From: Ashinkailepas kermadecensis
Lineage: Eukaryota > Arthropoda > Thecostraca > Neolepadidae
DNA length: 64,000 nucleotides
NCBI GenBank assembly: GCA_034440615.1
Contig: JAOTOM010003996.1
Location: forward strand, 144,166-208,165
Direction: 5' to 3'
Part shown: positions 35,446-45,964 of the stretch, piece after piece
Position numbering within the stretch: the first letter of the stretch is position 1
Layout of the letters: the number at the start of each line of letters is the position of its first letter
Notes under the pieces: generated by a model
Told to the model about the DNA's origin: nothing
Seen by the model: the letters and a program-made list of their open reading frames with translations, nothing else
Database searches by the model: none
Program-made: the position numbers and the translations under genes

Positions 35446-37748
35446 CAGAGGACAACTGCCCACAATGTCCCTCCCATTCGGCATGCTACTGTGCCATGCA
35501 ATTCTCCAACATAAGCATTAGGAATAGCTCATCTGTTTCATCACTCACACTTGATTTCAACTCCAAAGTTCTCCAGACAGTTTGAGGAAAGTCAAACATC
35601 TCCTACACGGATAGGCAACGATGGACTATTAGGCAACATGGATACCATGGAATTCAGATCATAGTACTCTTGCTGCAATACATACCTTGTTCCGCAGGCT
35701 GCTTTGGAGATGAATGCGCTCCTGAAGTTTGGTCAGGGCTGGAGTTGGAGGTGGATGGAGCAGCACTGTGAAGGACATTACATATGGCTCAAAGGACTTC
35801 TTTCTGTTTGCATTAACAATGCAGGTAATGGAGTAACACTTTCATTAATTTACTTCTATAGTGTCTTAAGTGAGCAGTAGAAGCGAGATGGGCTCTTGTG
35901 ATATACGTTATGCGTAAGGTTATGATGGAGCTTTTAGACTCCAGTGGGAATGATATAACCATATAACCTAATAACCATAACAAACATAACCTAATCTAGC
36001 ATATCCTAACCTCCTTTGGAAAACTTTTTTTTACAGCAATATATTCTCTGAAGAAAAAAAATTTTAACTAGAAAACCGAACCAAACCTAGCTTAACCTAA
36101 CGTCAGCTGCTTTTGAAGGAAAAAATGTCCGATTTTTAACAAATTTTTGGAAACTTGAAGAAAAAAATTCCAACCTAAAAAACTAAGCTAGCCTAACCTA
36201 ACCAAACAGGTATTTTTCTGGTTTAATGTGGTAACAAGACAAGTTTTACACATTTGTTTCCATAAAGCAAACATAGGGTTCCATAGGGTTAGGTTAGGTT
36301 AGGTTGGGTTAGGTTTTGAAATTTTGAAAATCTTCAGAAAATAAAATGCTTTAGCTTTTTCTAATTTTGTTTTTGATTTTTGTTTTCCAAAGGCAGGTTA
36401 GGCTAGGTTAGGTTTGGTTATGCTGATTTAAAAAAAAAAAACATTTCTTTTTATGCTATGTTACCTAACTCAAAGCCTCTTTTTTGTTGTTATTTTGGTC
36501 AAAACCTGAAAAGTAAGCATTTGCACAGAAAATGAATGTCCGCATCATCTTAGTCACATTCATAAACACTGCATTCGAATGATAAATTCCAAGAATTCAA
36601 AAAACACCTTAAAGCACAAATTTACTACCAAAACTAACCTATTCGTTTGCTGTATGGAGGAAAATGTTTGTACAAACTTGTCTTGTTACCACCTTAAAGC
36701 ACAATAATACTCAAATATGGTAGGTAGGTAGTTAGGTATCTGGCATTAATATAGAAACACCGTGCAGAAATCAGAAAAATGCATGGACTGGACATGTTGA
36801 AGCTTACCTGCCAACTTCTTCTTCTATTGTTTCTTTGGGAATTAAATATCAGTAAGAATTAACTGCTTAAAATCACACTAATCTGCAGACACATCGGGTG
36901 TGAAGTATAAAAAATGAAGCAGCGCGACGCCACATGAGTTTGGCCACCGGATTAAACATCGCGCGCAGTTGCACCACAAATGTCTCACCTTCGTCATATT
37001 TGTCGACCACATTCTCTAGCTTGAGATTCTAGGATTTTCTACTTTGACTTTTTATCTTTTGATGCTACGGTTTTGGATGCTCTGAAGACCAGACGTCACG
37101 ACCGGTGGCCGCTATACCCAATTGTATTCTTAAAGGAGGGAGACAGGAAATTTGCAACTTCAAACACGTAATTACTATATTGCTGCTAATTACTGATTAT
37201 TGATGAGTGGTATTGTCTTTCCTGACTCAAACGCATCAATGAAAGCAAAAGACTATGCCTAGCTGCGCCAGCAAGCAAAATACAAATACATGGTAGTCCT
37301 CCATTTTGACGATAAAAAATAATATAACGTGCAAAACATATATGGGCAATGCATAAACTTCGTATGTTTCATGCGCAGCCCCGCCCCCACCCAAACTACA
37401 AATTATTTTGTGCAGGAGTAAAGTAAAATTAAAGCCATTTAGACATCAGGGAGATGTCCAAATCCCAGCCTCCGCCTTCAGCACCTAAAATATCACACAA
37501 ACTATCACGTAAAATTCCCTTAACGTAAATGTCCACCTGCCTGCACCTTGATCGCAAACACTCGCTTTTATAGACAGGCATGTAACGTACTCGTTTTAAA
37601 GGCGGCGCCAATGACCTTTATGGTCCGGCACGCCTTAAAAAAATAACTCTCCCCCATGCGCAGCAAAATTGAAACATGCCTGATGCTACCAATTTCTGCA
37701 ATGAGGAAAAAGCTGTGACGTCACCAAGGCTTGAAGGCGAACTTCGGT
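35446..37748. other. AT-rich region with CCTAA/TTAGG islands and repeat family D
   Basis: CCTAACC phrases on the plus strand (about 35.97-36.20 kb) give way to GGTTAGGTTAGGTTAGG at 36.28-36.32 kb and again near 36.40 kb. 36.2-36.7 kb shares long phrases with 51.06-52.16 and 57.56-58.35 kb. No gene was recognised. Confidence 0.5.
36282..36420 (+). repeat. TTAGG-type island
   Basis: Four near-contiguous GGTTA units and one GGGTTA followed by a dispersed second cluster. (TTAGG)n is the usual arthropod telomere unit; this short internal block is not a telomere. Confidence 0.6.
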
Positions 37749-38097
37749 GGTAATTTTTACCTTTCGGCCGACACATACTGCAAAGGTTAGTGAATTGTAA
37801 AGAGGTGTACAGTGGAGAACAGTGACGTCACAGGAGTCAGGGAAGTGACGTCACAGGAGTCGGGTGTCGGTTAAGATTACCACCTAACCTAGACTAAGAT
37901 AATGTAGCATAATATACAAAATGCATCATAGCATAATATAATCTAACCTAACCTATCCTAACCTAATCGGAAAAACAGAATCCTCCGAAGCCAATTTTTC
38001 GGCCATGACGTCATGAAATATATGCGACATTGTATAGGCACCTCTTTACAAACCACTAACCTTGGAAGTATGTGTCGGCCGAAAGGTAAAGATTACC
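37749..38097. mobile_element. 349-bp MITE with 59-bp inverted ends
   Basis: Arms 37749-37807 and 38039-38097 are imperfect inverted repeats sharing ACCTTTCGGCCGACACATAC and TGTAAAGAGGTG. Between them is a duplicated AGTGACGTCACAGGAGTC block (about 37.82-37.86 kb) and CCTAACC runs. No coding sequence. The superfamily is unclear, since no target duplication could be fixed. Confidence 0.75.
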
Positions 38098-38129
38098 CTT
38101 TGGTGCACCTTTTAAGGTTTGCTTTGGAA

Positions 38130-38865
38130 GTTATGTGAGGCATAGCTGACCTGTAATAGCATCATTTCTGTTAAATTCAACTATTTCCCTGAGATATCCC
38201 TGTTCCTGACCATGAACAACTTTAAAGACCTAGATGAGATCTCCTCTCAGCCTTCTATATCTAAGTGAAAACATATTCAATTTCTTCAATCTTTCCTCAT
38301 ATGCCAGGTTGACTATACCAATACCATTAACCATTCTTGTTGCCCTCTTTTGTACTCTCTAAATTCCAACAATCTTTTTCATAACTAGGGGACCAAGCTT
38401 GGACACAGTATTCCAAATGTGGCCTGACATATGCACAGTAAAGCTTCCTGATGACTTCCTCACTTTTGTATGATACATTCCTATTTATATCCCCAAGCAT
38501 TCTTAGTGCCTTCTTCCTGGCTTCTTTGGTCTGTTATGATGCCCCCAATTTTGTGTTCAAAATAACACCTAAGTCCTTCTCCTGCTGAGTCACAGATAGT
38601 ACTTGGCCACCCATCAAGTACGAAGCATTGATATGCTGCCTACCTACAATGCATGATTTTGCACTTATCAAAATTAAATTTCATTTGCCATTTTTCGAAC
38701 CACTTCACAAACTCGTCTAAGTCTTTCTGCAACATGTACCTAGGTGCCTAGGTACCAGGTAAATATCAAGCTGATAGTGTGATGAGTGGGCTGTTGAAGA
38801 TAATTATAGTTTGTATATCATCAGCTTTGTATATCATCAGCTAATCTCAACATTTTATGATGTAA
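38130..38865 (-). mobile_element. CR1-like LINE fragment (reverse transcriptase)
   Basis: On the minus strand, in shifting frames: a catalytic-type LADD (near 38.85 kb), LQKDLDEFVKWFEKWQMKFN, the DLGVI block, then YKSEEVIRKLYCAYVRPHLE and YCVQAWSP, in the order found in CR1/L2-group reverse transcriptases. Several stops and frameshifts make it dead. The 5' half is missing. Confidence 0.85.
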
Positions 38866-39069
38866 GTTGTCCTTCCACAGTGGAGGGAAAGCCAACTATT
38901 TTGTTTTTTTGCACACCATTTTGTATTTTGTAGCAAAAGGTGGAGAGTCAGTCCACTATCTAATCCAAATCTGTTTCTTTTCAGTACAAAATGTGCTGGT
39001 TAACATCCACTACATGTTCTATGTACCTAGCATGGTGTTTTTCTTCTTTTTTTCCTTCAACTTTTTTTC

Positions 39070-39185
39070 AGCATAAAAATAGCATAGATTATTGTGGGGG
39101 GGGGCAAATCAACATTGAGGGGGGGGGAAAGATCAACATTGGTGGGGCCCTGGCCCCCACAAAAGGATACAAATCGACGCCCCTG
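39070..39185. mobile_element. solo transposon end (CAGGGGCGTCGATTTG type)
   Basis: A G-rich block ends in CACAAAAGGATACAAATCGACGCCCCTGG, abutting the truncated hAT transposase. Similar ends occur near 29.40-29.45, 49.03-49.08 and 53.07-53.12 kb. Confidence 0.45.
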
Positions 39186-39193
39186 GTGATGCC

Positions 39194-42170
39194 ATGGAAG
39201 CAGAGGAGACAGTAAGTGCACTCATGCGCAATAACCCATTCTCACTGATCGTAAGCAAGACGACCGACAGGTCTACTACCAAATATCTGACCATTGTGGC
39301 ACGTGTTATTGACGACCGAGACGGCAAAACCAGGGACCTGTTTCTTGGACCTGGTGAAGGTCCGATAACAGCTTTCTGTTCTTGATGCGACCGCCCAGGG
39401 CCTGCATGACGCCACGTGGCGTGTTGTTAGTTAACGATGTGCCCCTGAAGAACATGATTAGATTTGCGGCCGATAATTCTAGCGTCATGATGGGGTGTCA
39501 CCAGAGTGTGCAGGCATTGCTTAGGAGAGAACTTCCGTACATCTTGATCACCGGCTGCATATGGCACTCCCTACATCTGTGCGCCTCCGCAGCGTGCATG
39601 AAGCTGCCTTCATCCATAGAGGATCTAGCCCGAGACGTGTACAGCTATCTCAACAATAGCCGAAAGAGCCTCCTCGAGTACCAGACTGTCCAGGATCTAG
39701 TCGACGTCCCAGTCCACAGGCTGCTGCGCCCCTGTAGAACGAGGTGGCTCTCCCTCGAGGCGGTGGTGAAGAGGATGTACGAGCAGTCGGCAGCCCTACA
39801 CCTTTTCTTCCAGCACTCGGCAGACGAGGATCACGACCACGCTGCTCGAACCATCCTGAACGCCCTCCGCGACCCCATATACAAGATGTACATCGCCTTT
39901 CTTAACTACGCTCTCCCACTGATCACTAGGGCGAACGAGGTGTTCCAGCCCGAGTCATCCAAGATCCAGTATGCACGGGCTGCGCTCCTGAAGATCTACC
40001 TCTCCGTGGCCAGCAACTTACTGCGCGCTGAGCCTGTGTGCGACTGGAGGTGGTCAATCCTGATCATCTCAGGAAATTCCTCCCTGTGGAGCAGAGGCAC
40101 TGCGGCGCCAACGTCGAGGCCATCATCCTCTCAGAGTCTGTTCCCCAGGAGGTGGTCCAAGCCTTCCGACTCAAATGGTCTACACTGTAGAGAAGTGTTT
40201 TCCTTGCCCCTACTTTGTATTTCGATTTATGTCGGGGGGGGACAACTTCTTTTGGCTACGTGAATAGTCTATGAACCTCAACGTTGACGATAAACTCCCG
40301 GAGATAGGTTGAATGGCTCTGTATCTCAATCTCTGAGCTCTGATTCGACCATCTTGACAGGCACCTCAAATCCAGCACTTTTATATCGTGCATTTGATTA
40401 GCGATTAAATGGCGATAGTCATCCAAGTTTCAATAGTGCAGCGTGACAGACAATTCATTACAATAGCCTCATTTGGCACAGACGGCTTCAACTGCTTCAC
40501 ATACGATCTCCAGCTTACATTCAGATCGGTCTTCATCCATGCTACTTTCCCAAGTATTCAAGCGGTTACATCACCAACAGTCACGCAGCGATTTTCAGTC
40601 AGTCTCGCGTACCTCAAGAACCGTAGTGAGGGGCCGGGCCAGCCAGCCCGGCCGGCCCGCCCGTCGACCCCAGGCTCACGACCGCTCGGTTGCGCGTCTC
40701 CGTGGCAAGTGTACGCATCCCTCTATCTCGCGCGCCTGTTCACCTCAGGGCCACCGCCCTTGGCTCCAAGCCAGGGCACGTGTTCCGGTCACGCGACTTC
40801 GGAACAATACGCGTTCTCAATGCACTCCACACCAGCCCGGCGGGTCGCGCTGTCTCTATCTCAGAGACAGACTGCGTCAGATCAGAGTCGCTCTGAATCT
40901 CAGTCCCTCTGTGGGAATCACTGCTGACTCTGCGTCTTAACAGCCTCGCGCCGGACCGGAGTCGGACACCAGAGCTGCTGCCTCAGCGCATACTCCTAGG
41001 CAATGCCGATACGGCGGCTCTGCACTGTACACAGACAACCGGCAGATCGGGGTGCTGCACCCCAATTGACATTTCACATGTCATAGACACATGAACATTC
41101 ATCCAGACATGTGAACATTCATCCAGCAGTCATCCAATATTCCACTACATTCATAAATCATACACACATATATACACTAGACACACGTGTATCATGCATA
41201 CCTGTCCTACACCTGACAACACAGACATTGACCACGGGGTATGACATCTGGCATACCTCTGTCACTTCTCAATACATACACACCTACACGCACCTGCCCA
41301 TTGGGTTCCATAAAGGCTATTTAACATTTGTTACTCATGACGGTCACGTCCAACGTCAGACACTGACATTTCATCATCAGTCAGACAGCGGCGGCCGACG
41401 GCGGTCGTGGTCTATTGAGGTCATGTCATCAGACAGCGACGGCCGCGTCAGGATACCGGGGTACCGGGGTAGCTTGACCGGAGGGGAGGGGTAACACTAG
41501 ACTTTGGCCTCGGCGGCCGGCTGGCACCACGGCTGACTAAGCAGCGATAGCCCGGTCGACGGCGGCTCGGATGATTTCCTGTCGCGAGACCTGCCGCTGC
41601 ATGACCGGGGGGAAGGTAGATTTCTGGAATTAAGATGCCGCCCACAGGAAGCTTCGCTACAACACCGGTCAAATGGTAATGGTACAAATGGTCTACACCG
41701 AGCTCTGCAAGCAGATCCGGCGACGATTCGACTTCAGCGACAAGACCAGGGTGCTTCTAGAGCTGTTGAACCCGACCTCGTAAGCGCCATCCACCGTGTC
41801 GCTGGCTCTGGGATTTCCCAATCTCATCGAAGAGGCCGAGTACGAGGCCCCGGATTCAGAATGGCGAGGAATCCAGCAGACAGCGAAGGAGCAGCTCCCG
41901 AATAAGGAAAAGCCGGCGTGCGGGTACTTGGCGGAGGTGAAAAAGCTGAGGGATGGCAGTGGCGAGCCAGCATTCCTAAAGGTAGTCCAGCTGATGCAGG
42001 ATCTCCGGTCCCTGTCAAACTCCAGCGCGGCCGCCGTGAGAGTATCCTCCAGCCTGAACCTCATAAAGACACAACAGTGGAACCGCTTCCATGTGGGAAC
42101 AGTGCCTTCTCTGATCCTCACCAAGCAGCAAGTCACGCCCTCCTGCCACGAATGGACGCTCACGGCTTCC
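39194..42170 (+). pseudogene. hAT transposase pseudogene, interrupted
   Basis: Relic of a ZMYM-like hAT transposase. In order: an SKTTDRSTTKYLTIVARV block (start of the RNase H-like fold); FAADNSSVMMGCHQSV with the second catalytic Asp; GCIWHSLHLCASAACMKLP; and TRWLSLEAVVKRMYEQ. After a frameshift near 40050 comes NPDHLRKFLP. Past the insertion (40186-41684) follow MVYTELCKQIRRRFDF, EEAEYEAPDSEWR and the dimerisation-type block ending SSLNLIKTQQWNR. The N-terminus and first catalytic region are missing. At least two frameshifts and an in-frame TAA near 41781 confirm decay. Confidence 0.88.
40186..41684. mobile_element. 1.5-kb insertion in the hAT pseudogene
   Basis: A 14-bp duplication, CAAATGGTCTACAC, flanks it exactly (40172-40185, 41685-41698), splitting the transposase frame. 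A duplication of this length suggests target-primed reverse transcription, and the right end AAATGGTAATGGTA looks like a short tandem tail. The body is GC-rich in 40.6-41.0 kb. Two overlapping frames there (172 and 155 codons) show no recognisable motif. Family unknown. Confidence 0.7.
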
Positions 42171-42175
42171 ATGAA

Positions 42176-42721
42176 GTCAAAAATGAATCACCGATAACAA
42201 ATGAAAATGGCTGACCAATAACAACGCGCAATATCCACTGTAGGTTCGTTCAAGTCCTTACTCCTTCGTCCCGTCCGATATTAAATACGGTGAGCATCCG
42301 AAATCTGCCGGTGGTAAAAAACTTATGAAGCACTGACTGACTTTTCTTATTTATATGTGATACCGAGAGTAGCTGTTTTGCGCATTGCATGCGTATGGTC
42401 CTTCCTCGTCACAATTGAAAACTGCTTTCACTAGGCGGCATCAGGAGTCTAAGACTGAACCTGTCCTGATTTCTGACAATTTATACCAACGTATCTAAAG
42501 AGCACCTAAAGCACCAAGAAAGTGATTTAAATTACTTGCTTAGCCATACAATTGCCGCAATTATTCCTACTTATTATGGTACGAAATTAGGTACATTTTG
42601 GCTTATGATCTGGTACGAAACATAGCCAATGTGGTACGATTTGGGTCCGATCCTGGTACGCTGTAAAATTGGGCCGTGGCCGAGGAGGGCATCATCTAAC
42701 ATGTTAACTAGGTGGGATCAT
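42176..42721. other. no gene recognised; GGTACG-rich flank
   Basis: AT-rich; TGGTACG-type phrases recur at 42.58-42.66 kb, as they do left of the other large repeat copy. Confidence 0.4.
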
Positions 42722-43043
42722 GGGCGTCGCCACCGGGGGGGCAGAAGGGGCAGTCACCCCTCCTGCCGTGAGACTGGGGGGCGTCGCCCCCTGAAATTTG
42801 AGGAGGCCCCTATCCGGAAATGCACAGGGAAAAAAGGTGAGCAAGGAGGCCGACGAGACAGAAAATCATGCTGCCAAGGAGGCCCCGAGACTGGCAACGA
42901 GGCTCCCGCGAAATCTAATCAGGTCCTAATAAGCGACGTAGGACAGAGATTGGGAGGAGACCCCAGGACGAAAAAGGATGCCACCGAAACGGGCAGGAAG
43001 CCACCCAGGTTAAACAAGAAGGCTTCCGATTGGTGGCAGGCAA
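42722..43043 (+). repeat. partial head of large repeat L
   Basis: Begins GGGCGTCGCCACCGGGGGGG and repeats the head and GAGGCCCCTATCCGGAAATG segment, then diverges into a GGAGGCC-rich stretch. The full copy starts again at 43044, so two heads lie in tandem. Confidence 0.75.
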
Positions 43044-43305
43044 GGGCGTCGCCACCGGGGGGGACGAGGGGGCAGTCACCCCCCTACCGTGAGACTGGGG
43101 GGGGGGGGCGCCGCCCCCCCCCCTGAAATTTGAGGAGGTCCCTATCCGGAAATGCACAGGAAAATAGTGAGCAAGGAGGCCGACGAGACATGAGAGGAGG
43201 CCTCCAAGACGTGAGAGGAGGCCCCTAATTTGAAGAAGGAGTCACCTAAGAGAGGATAGGATGCCCCAGAAATCAAGAGAGTGCCAACAATTGGCACGGA
43301 GGCCC

Positions 43306-44410
43306 CAGGAATGCAAAGGAGGCCCCCAGGATTGCAGAGGAGGCCTCCAGGATTACAAAAGAGACCCCCAGGATTGAAAAGGAGGCCCCCAGGATTGCAA
43401 AAGAGGCCCCCAGGATTGCAAAGGAGGCCCCCAGGATTGCAAATGAGGCCCCCAGGATCGCAAAGGAGGACCCCAGGATTGCAAAGGAGGCCCCCATGAA
43501 TGCAAAGGAGGCCCCCAGCATTGCAAAGGAGGCATCCAGGATTACAAAGGAGGACTCCAGGATTGCAAAGGAGGCCCCCAGGATTGCACAGGAGGCCCCA
43601 GGATTGCAAAGGAGGCCCCCAGGTTTGCAAAGGACGCCCCCAGGATTGCAAAGGAGGCCCCAGGATTGCAAAGGAGGCCTCCATGATTACAAAGGAGTTC
43701 CCCAGGATTGCAAAGGAGGCGCCCAGGATTGCAAAGGAGGCCCCATGATTGCAAAGGAGGACTCCAGGATTGCAAAGGAGGCCCACAGGAATGCAAAGGA
43801 GGCCTCCAGGATTACAAAGGAGGACCCCAGGATTGAAAAGGAGGCCCCTAGGATTACAAAGGACGCCCCTAGGATTGCAAAAGAGGCCCCAGGATTGCAA
43901 AGGAGGCCCCCAGGATTGCAAAAGGAGGCCTCCAGGATTACAAAGGAGGCCCCCAGGATTGCACAGGAGGCCCCAGGATTGCAAAGGAGGCCCAGGATTA
44001 CAAAGGAGGCCCACAGGATTACAAAGGAGGACTCCAGGATTGCAAAGGAGGCCCCCAGGAATGAAATGAGGCCCCCATGTTTGCAAAGGAGGCCCCCATG
44101 ATTGCAAAGGAGGCCTCCAGGATTGCAAAGGAGGCCCCAGGATTGCACAGAAGGCTCCCATGATTGCAATGAAGGCCCTAGGATTGCAATGGAGGCCCCA
44201 GGATTGCAAAAGAGGCCCCCATGATTACAAAGGAAGACTCCAGGATTGCAAAGGAGGCCCTCAGGATTGAAAAGGAGGCCCTCGGGATTGCAAATGAGGC
44301 CACCAGGATTGCAAAGGAGGCCCCAGGATTGCAAAGGAGACCCCCAGGATTGCAAAGGAGGCCCCAAGGATTGCAAAGGAGGCCCCCATGATTGCAAAGG
44401 AGGCCCCAAT
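43306..44410 (+). repeat. 21-bp minisatellite, array 2
   Basis: About 50 units of the same GGAGGCCCCCAGGATTGCAAA consensus as array 1, with its own pattern of variant and 20-bp units. Open on both strands over hundreds of codons for the same arithmetic reason. Confidence 0.95.
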
Positions 44411-45028
44411 ACGGGAAGGGAGACCTCAGAAAATGAGAGGTGGCCCTAAGACGGAAGAGAAAGCCAGTGGATATGAGAAGAGGTTTCGGAGACGCAAAAG
44501 CAGTCCCCAAAACGGGTTAGGTTCCACCAAGTTAGAAAAGGATGATCCAGGAAAGTGGCAGGAAGCACCTAATTCGGAAGAGGACGATATAAGATTGGAA
44601 ATGAGACCCTATGATGAACGAGGAAGCCCCTAAAATAGGAGAGAATGGCAATTAGATAATAGGGATGGCTCCTAGGCGAGAAAGAACGCTTCAAGACGGG
44701 TAAGAAGGTCCCCAGGAAATGACAAGGTAACTGAGATAGGAAAGGTTGCTTGTAATTTGGAAGAGGAGGCAGCTGAGAGAGAACAGGAGTCCACCAGGAG
44801 ATAAGAAGCCACCCTTAAAATGGGCAAATATAAAATCAAAACGCAGAACAGGAGGCCCCGAAGACGTGAGAGGAGGCCCATAATTTGAAAACGAAAGCCT
44901 CTAGACGAGAAAAGGAGGCCCCTGCCGGACTCGAGAGGAGTCCCTCGAGATTGGGTAGGAGGTCTCCAGGGCCGAATGAGGCCCCGACGACCGAAAGGAA
45001 TTCCCAGGAAATGAGAGAAGGCCCTTAA

Positions 45029-45964
45029 CACGCGCCCTGGAGGGCCTCTGAGAATTACGCGCACTGGAGGGGGGGGGGGCGGATTCCGCCCCCCCCCACT
45101 AAGATCTCGGCTCCTAGTAAAGCTTGAGGAACGAATTCGCAGGGTGGATGGGCACGGTAGTGAACTCTATTGTGTGCAATTTTCGTGACCTTAGGTTCAT
45201 ATCTTCAAGGTCAAATGAGGTCAGATTGGCAAAATTTTCCGGTTTTGCGTGGCTTGGCTTGTCATCGTTATGGATCGCTGTGATTGCGTTTAAATGCTCA
45301 AAAATGGGCATCAATGATGTTTTAGACATTACTAATGATGTAATGCAGATGCTAGACCCAACATTTGACCTCAGGTCACCTATATAGCACCACTTTATCA
45401 GGTCAGTCACCTGTTCCAGTTACCGGAACCGGCCGCCCGCCCGACTGCTCCGTCGGGCAGCTCGGAGCAATCGGCTTCGTGAAGAAGGGAGTGAAGTACA
45501 TGAATAAAGTATGGAAACGCAATGACAAACAGTACAAATGACAACTAGTAGTGCATTTATGGCAACATTCCAGTTGATCAAGTTTGGTTCCATTAACCTG
45601 TCATTAACCTGTCATGAACTTGACCTGACTTGACCTTGGTGACCTAACATGACCTTGAAACTATACAGCATATCAATATGCATCAAACAAGTCGGTAGTG
45701 TTGCCTAGAACACTTCCCTTTTATCAGTATACTGGAAGCGCATCAGCGCCGATTTTTGTGGTCTGGCGCTATAACATTTGTTTAATTTAGCGGCCCCTAA
45801 CTTGAAAAATTATCGGCCGATTTCCATTTTTCTTGCTTTAAACGACGCGCCGTTCATTTCTAAGCAGGTACACAGACAATTGCGTATATCTACCGGTAAA
45901 ATTTGCAGTTATTTGCGAAAAAGCGGAGGGGTGGGCGGATTTCGCCCCCCCTCCAGTGCGCGTG
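45029..45964. mobile_element. piggyBac-type MITE, copy A
   Basis: TTAA flanks both sides (45025-45028, 45965-45968). The ends are inverted: CACGCGCCCTGGAGG on the left and CCTCCAGTGCGCGTG on the right. TTAA duplication and a TTAACAC start are piggyBac hallmarks. No transposase. The same element lies inverted at 56669-57561. The homologous point in repeat copy 1 (near 26424) has a single TTAA, an apparent empty site. Confidence 0.85.

Noticed and set aside
36282..36420. Telomere or interstitial telomere fusion
   Set aside because: Only a few imperfect TTAGG-like units; too short and degenerate.
40409..40940. Two overlapping frames of 172 and 155 codons as a gene
   Set aside because: Different frames of the same GC-rich insert, no motif, no supporting splice sites.
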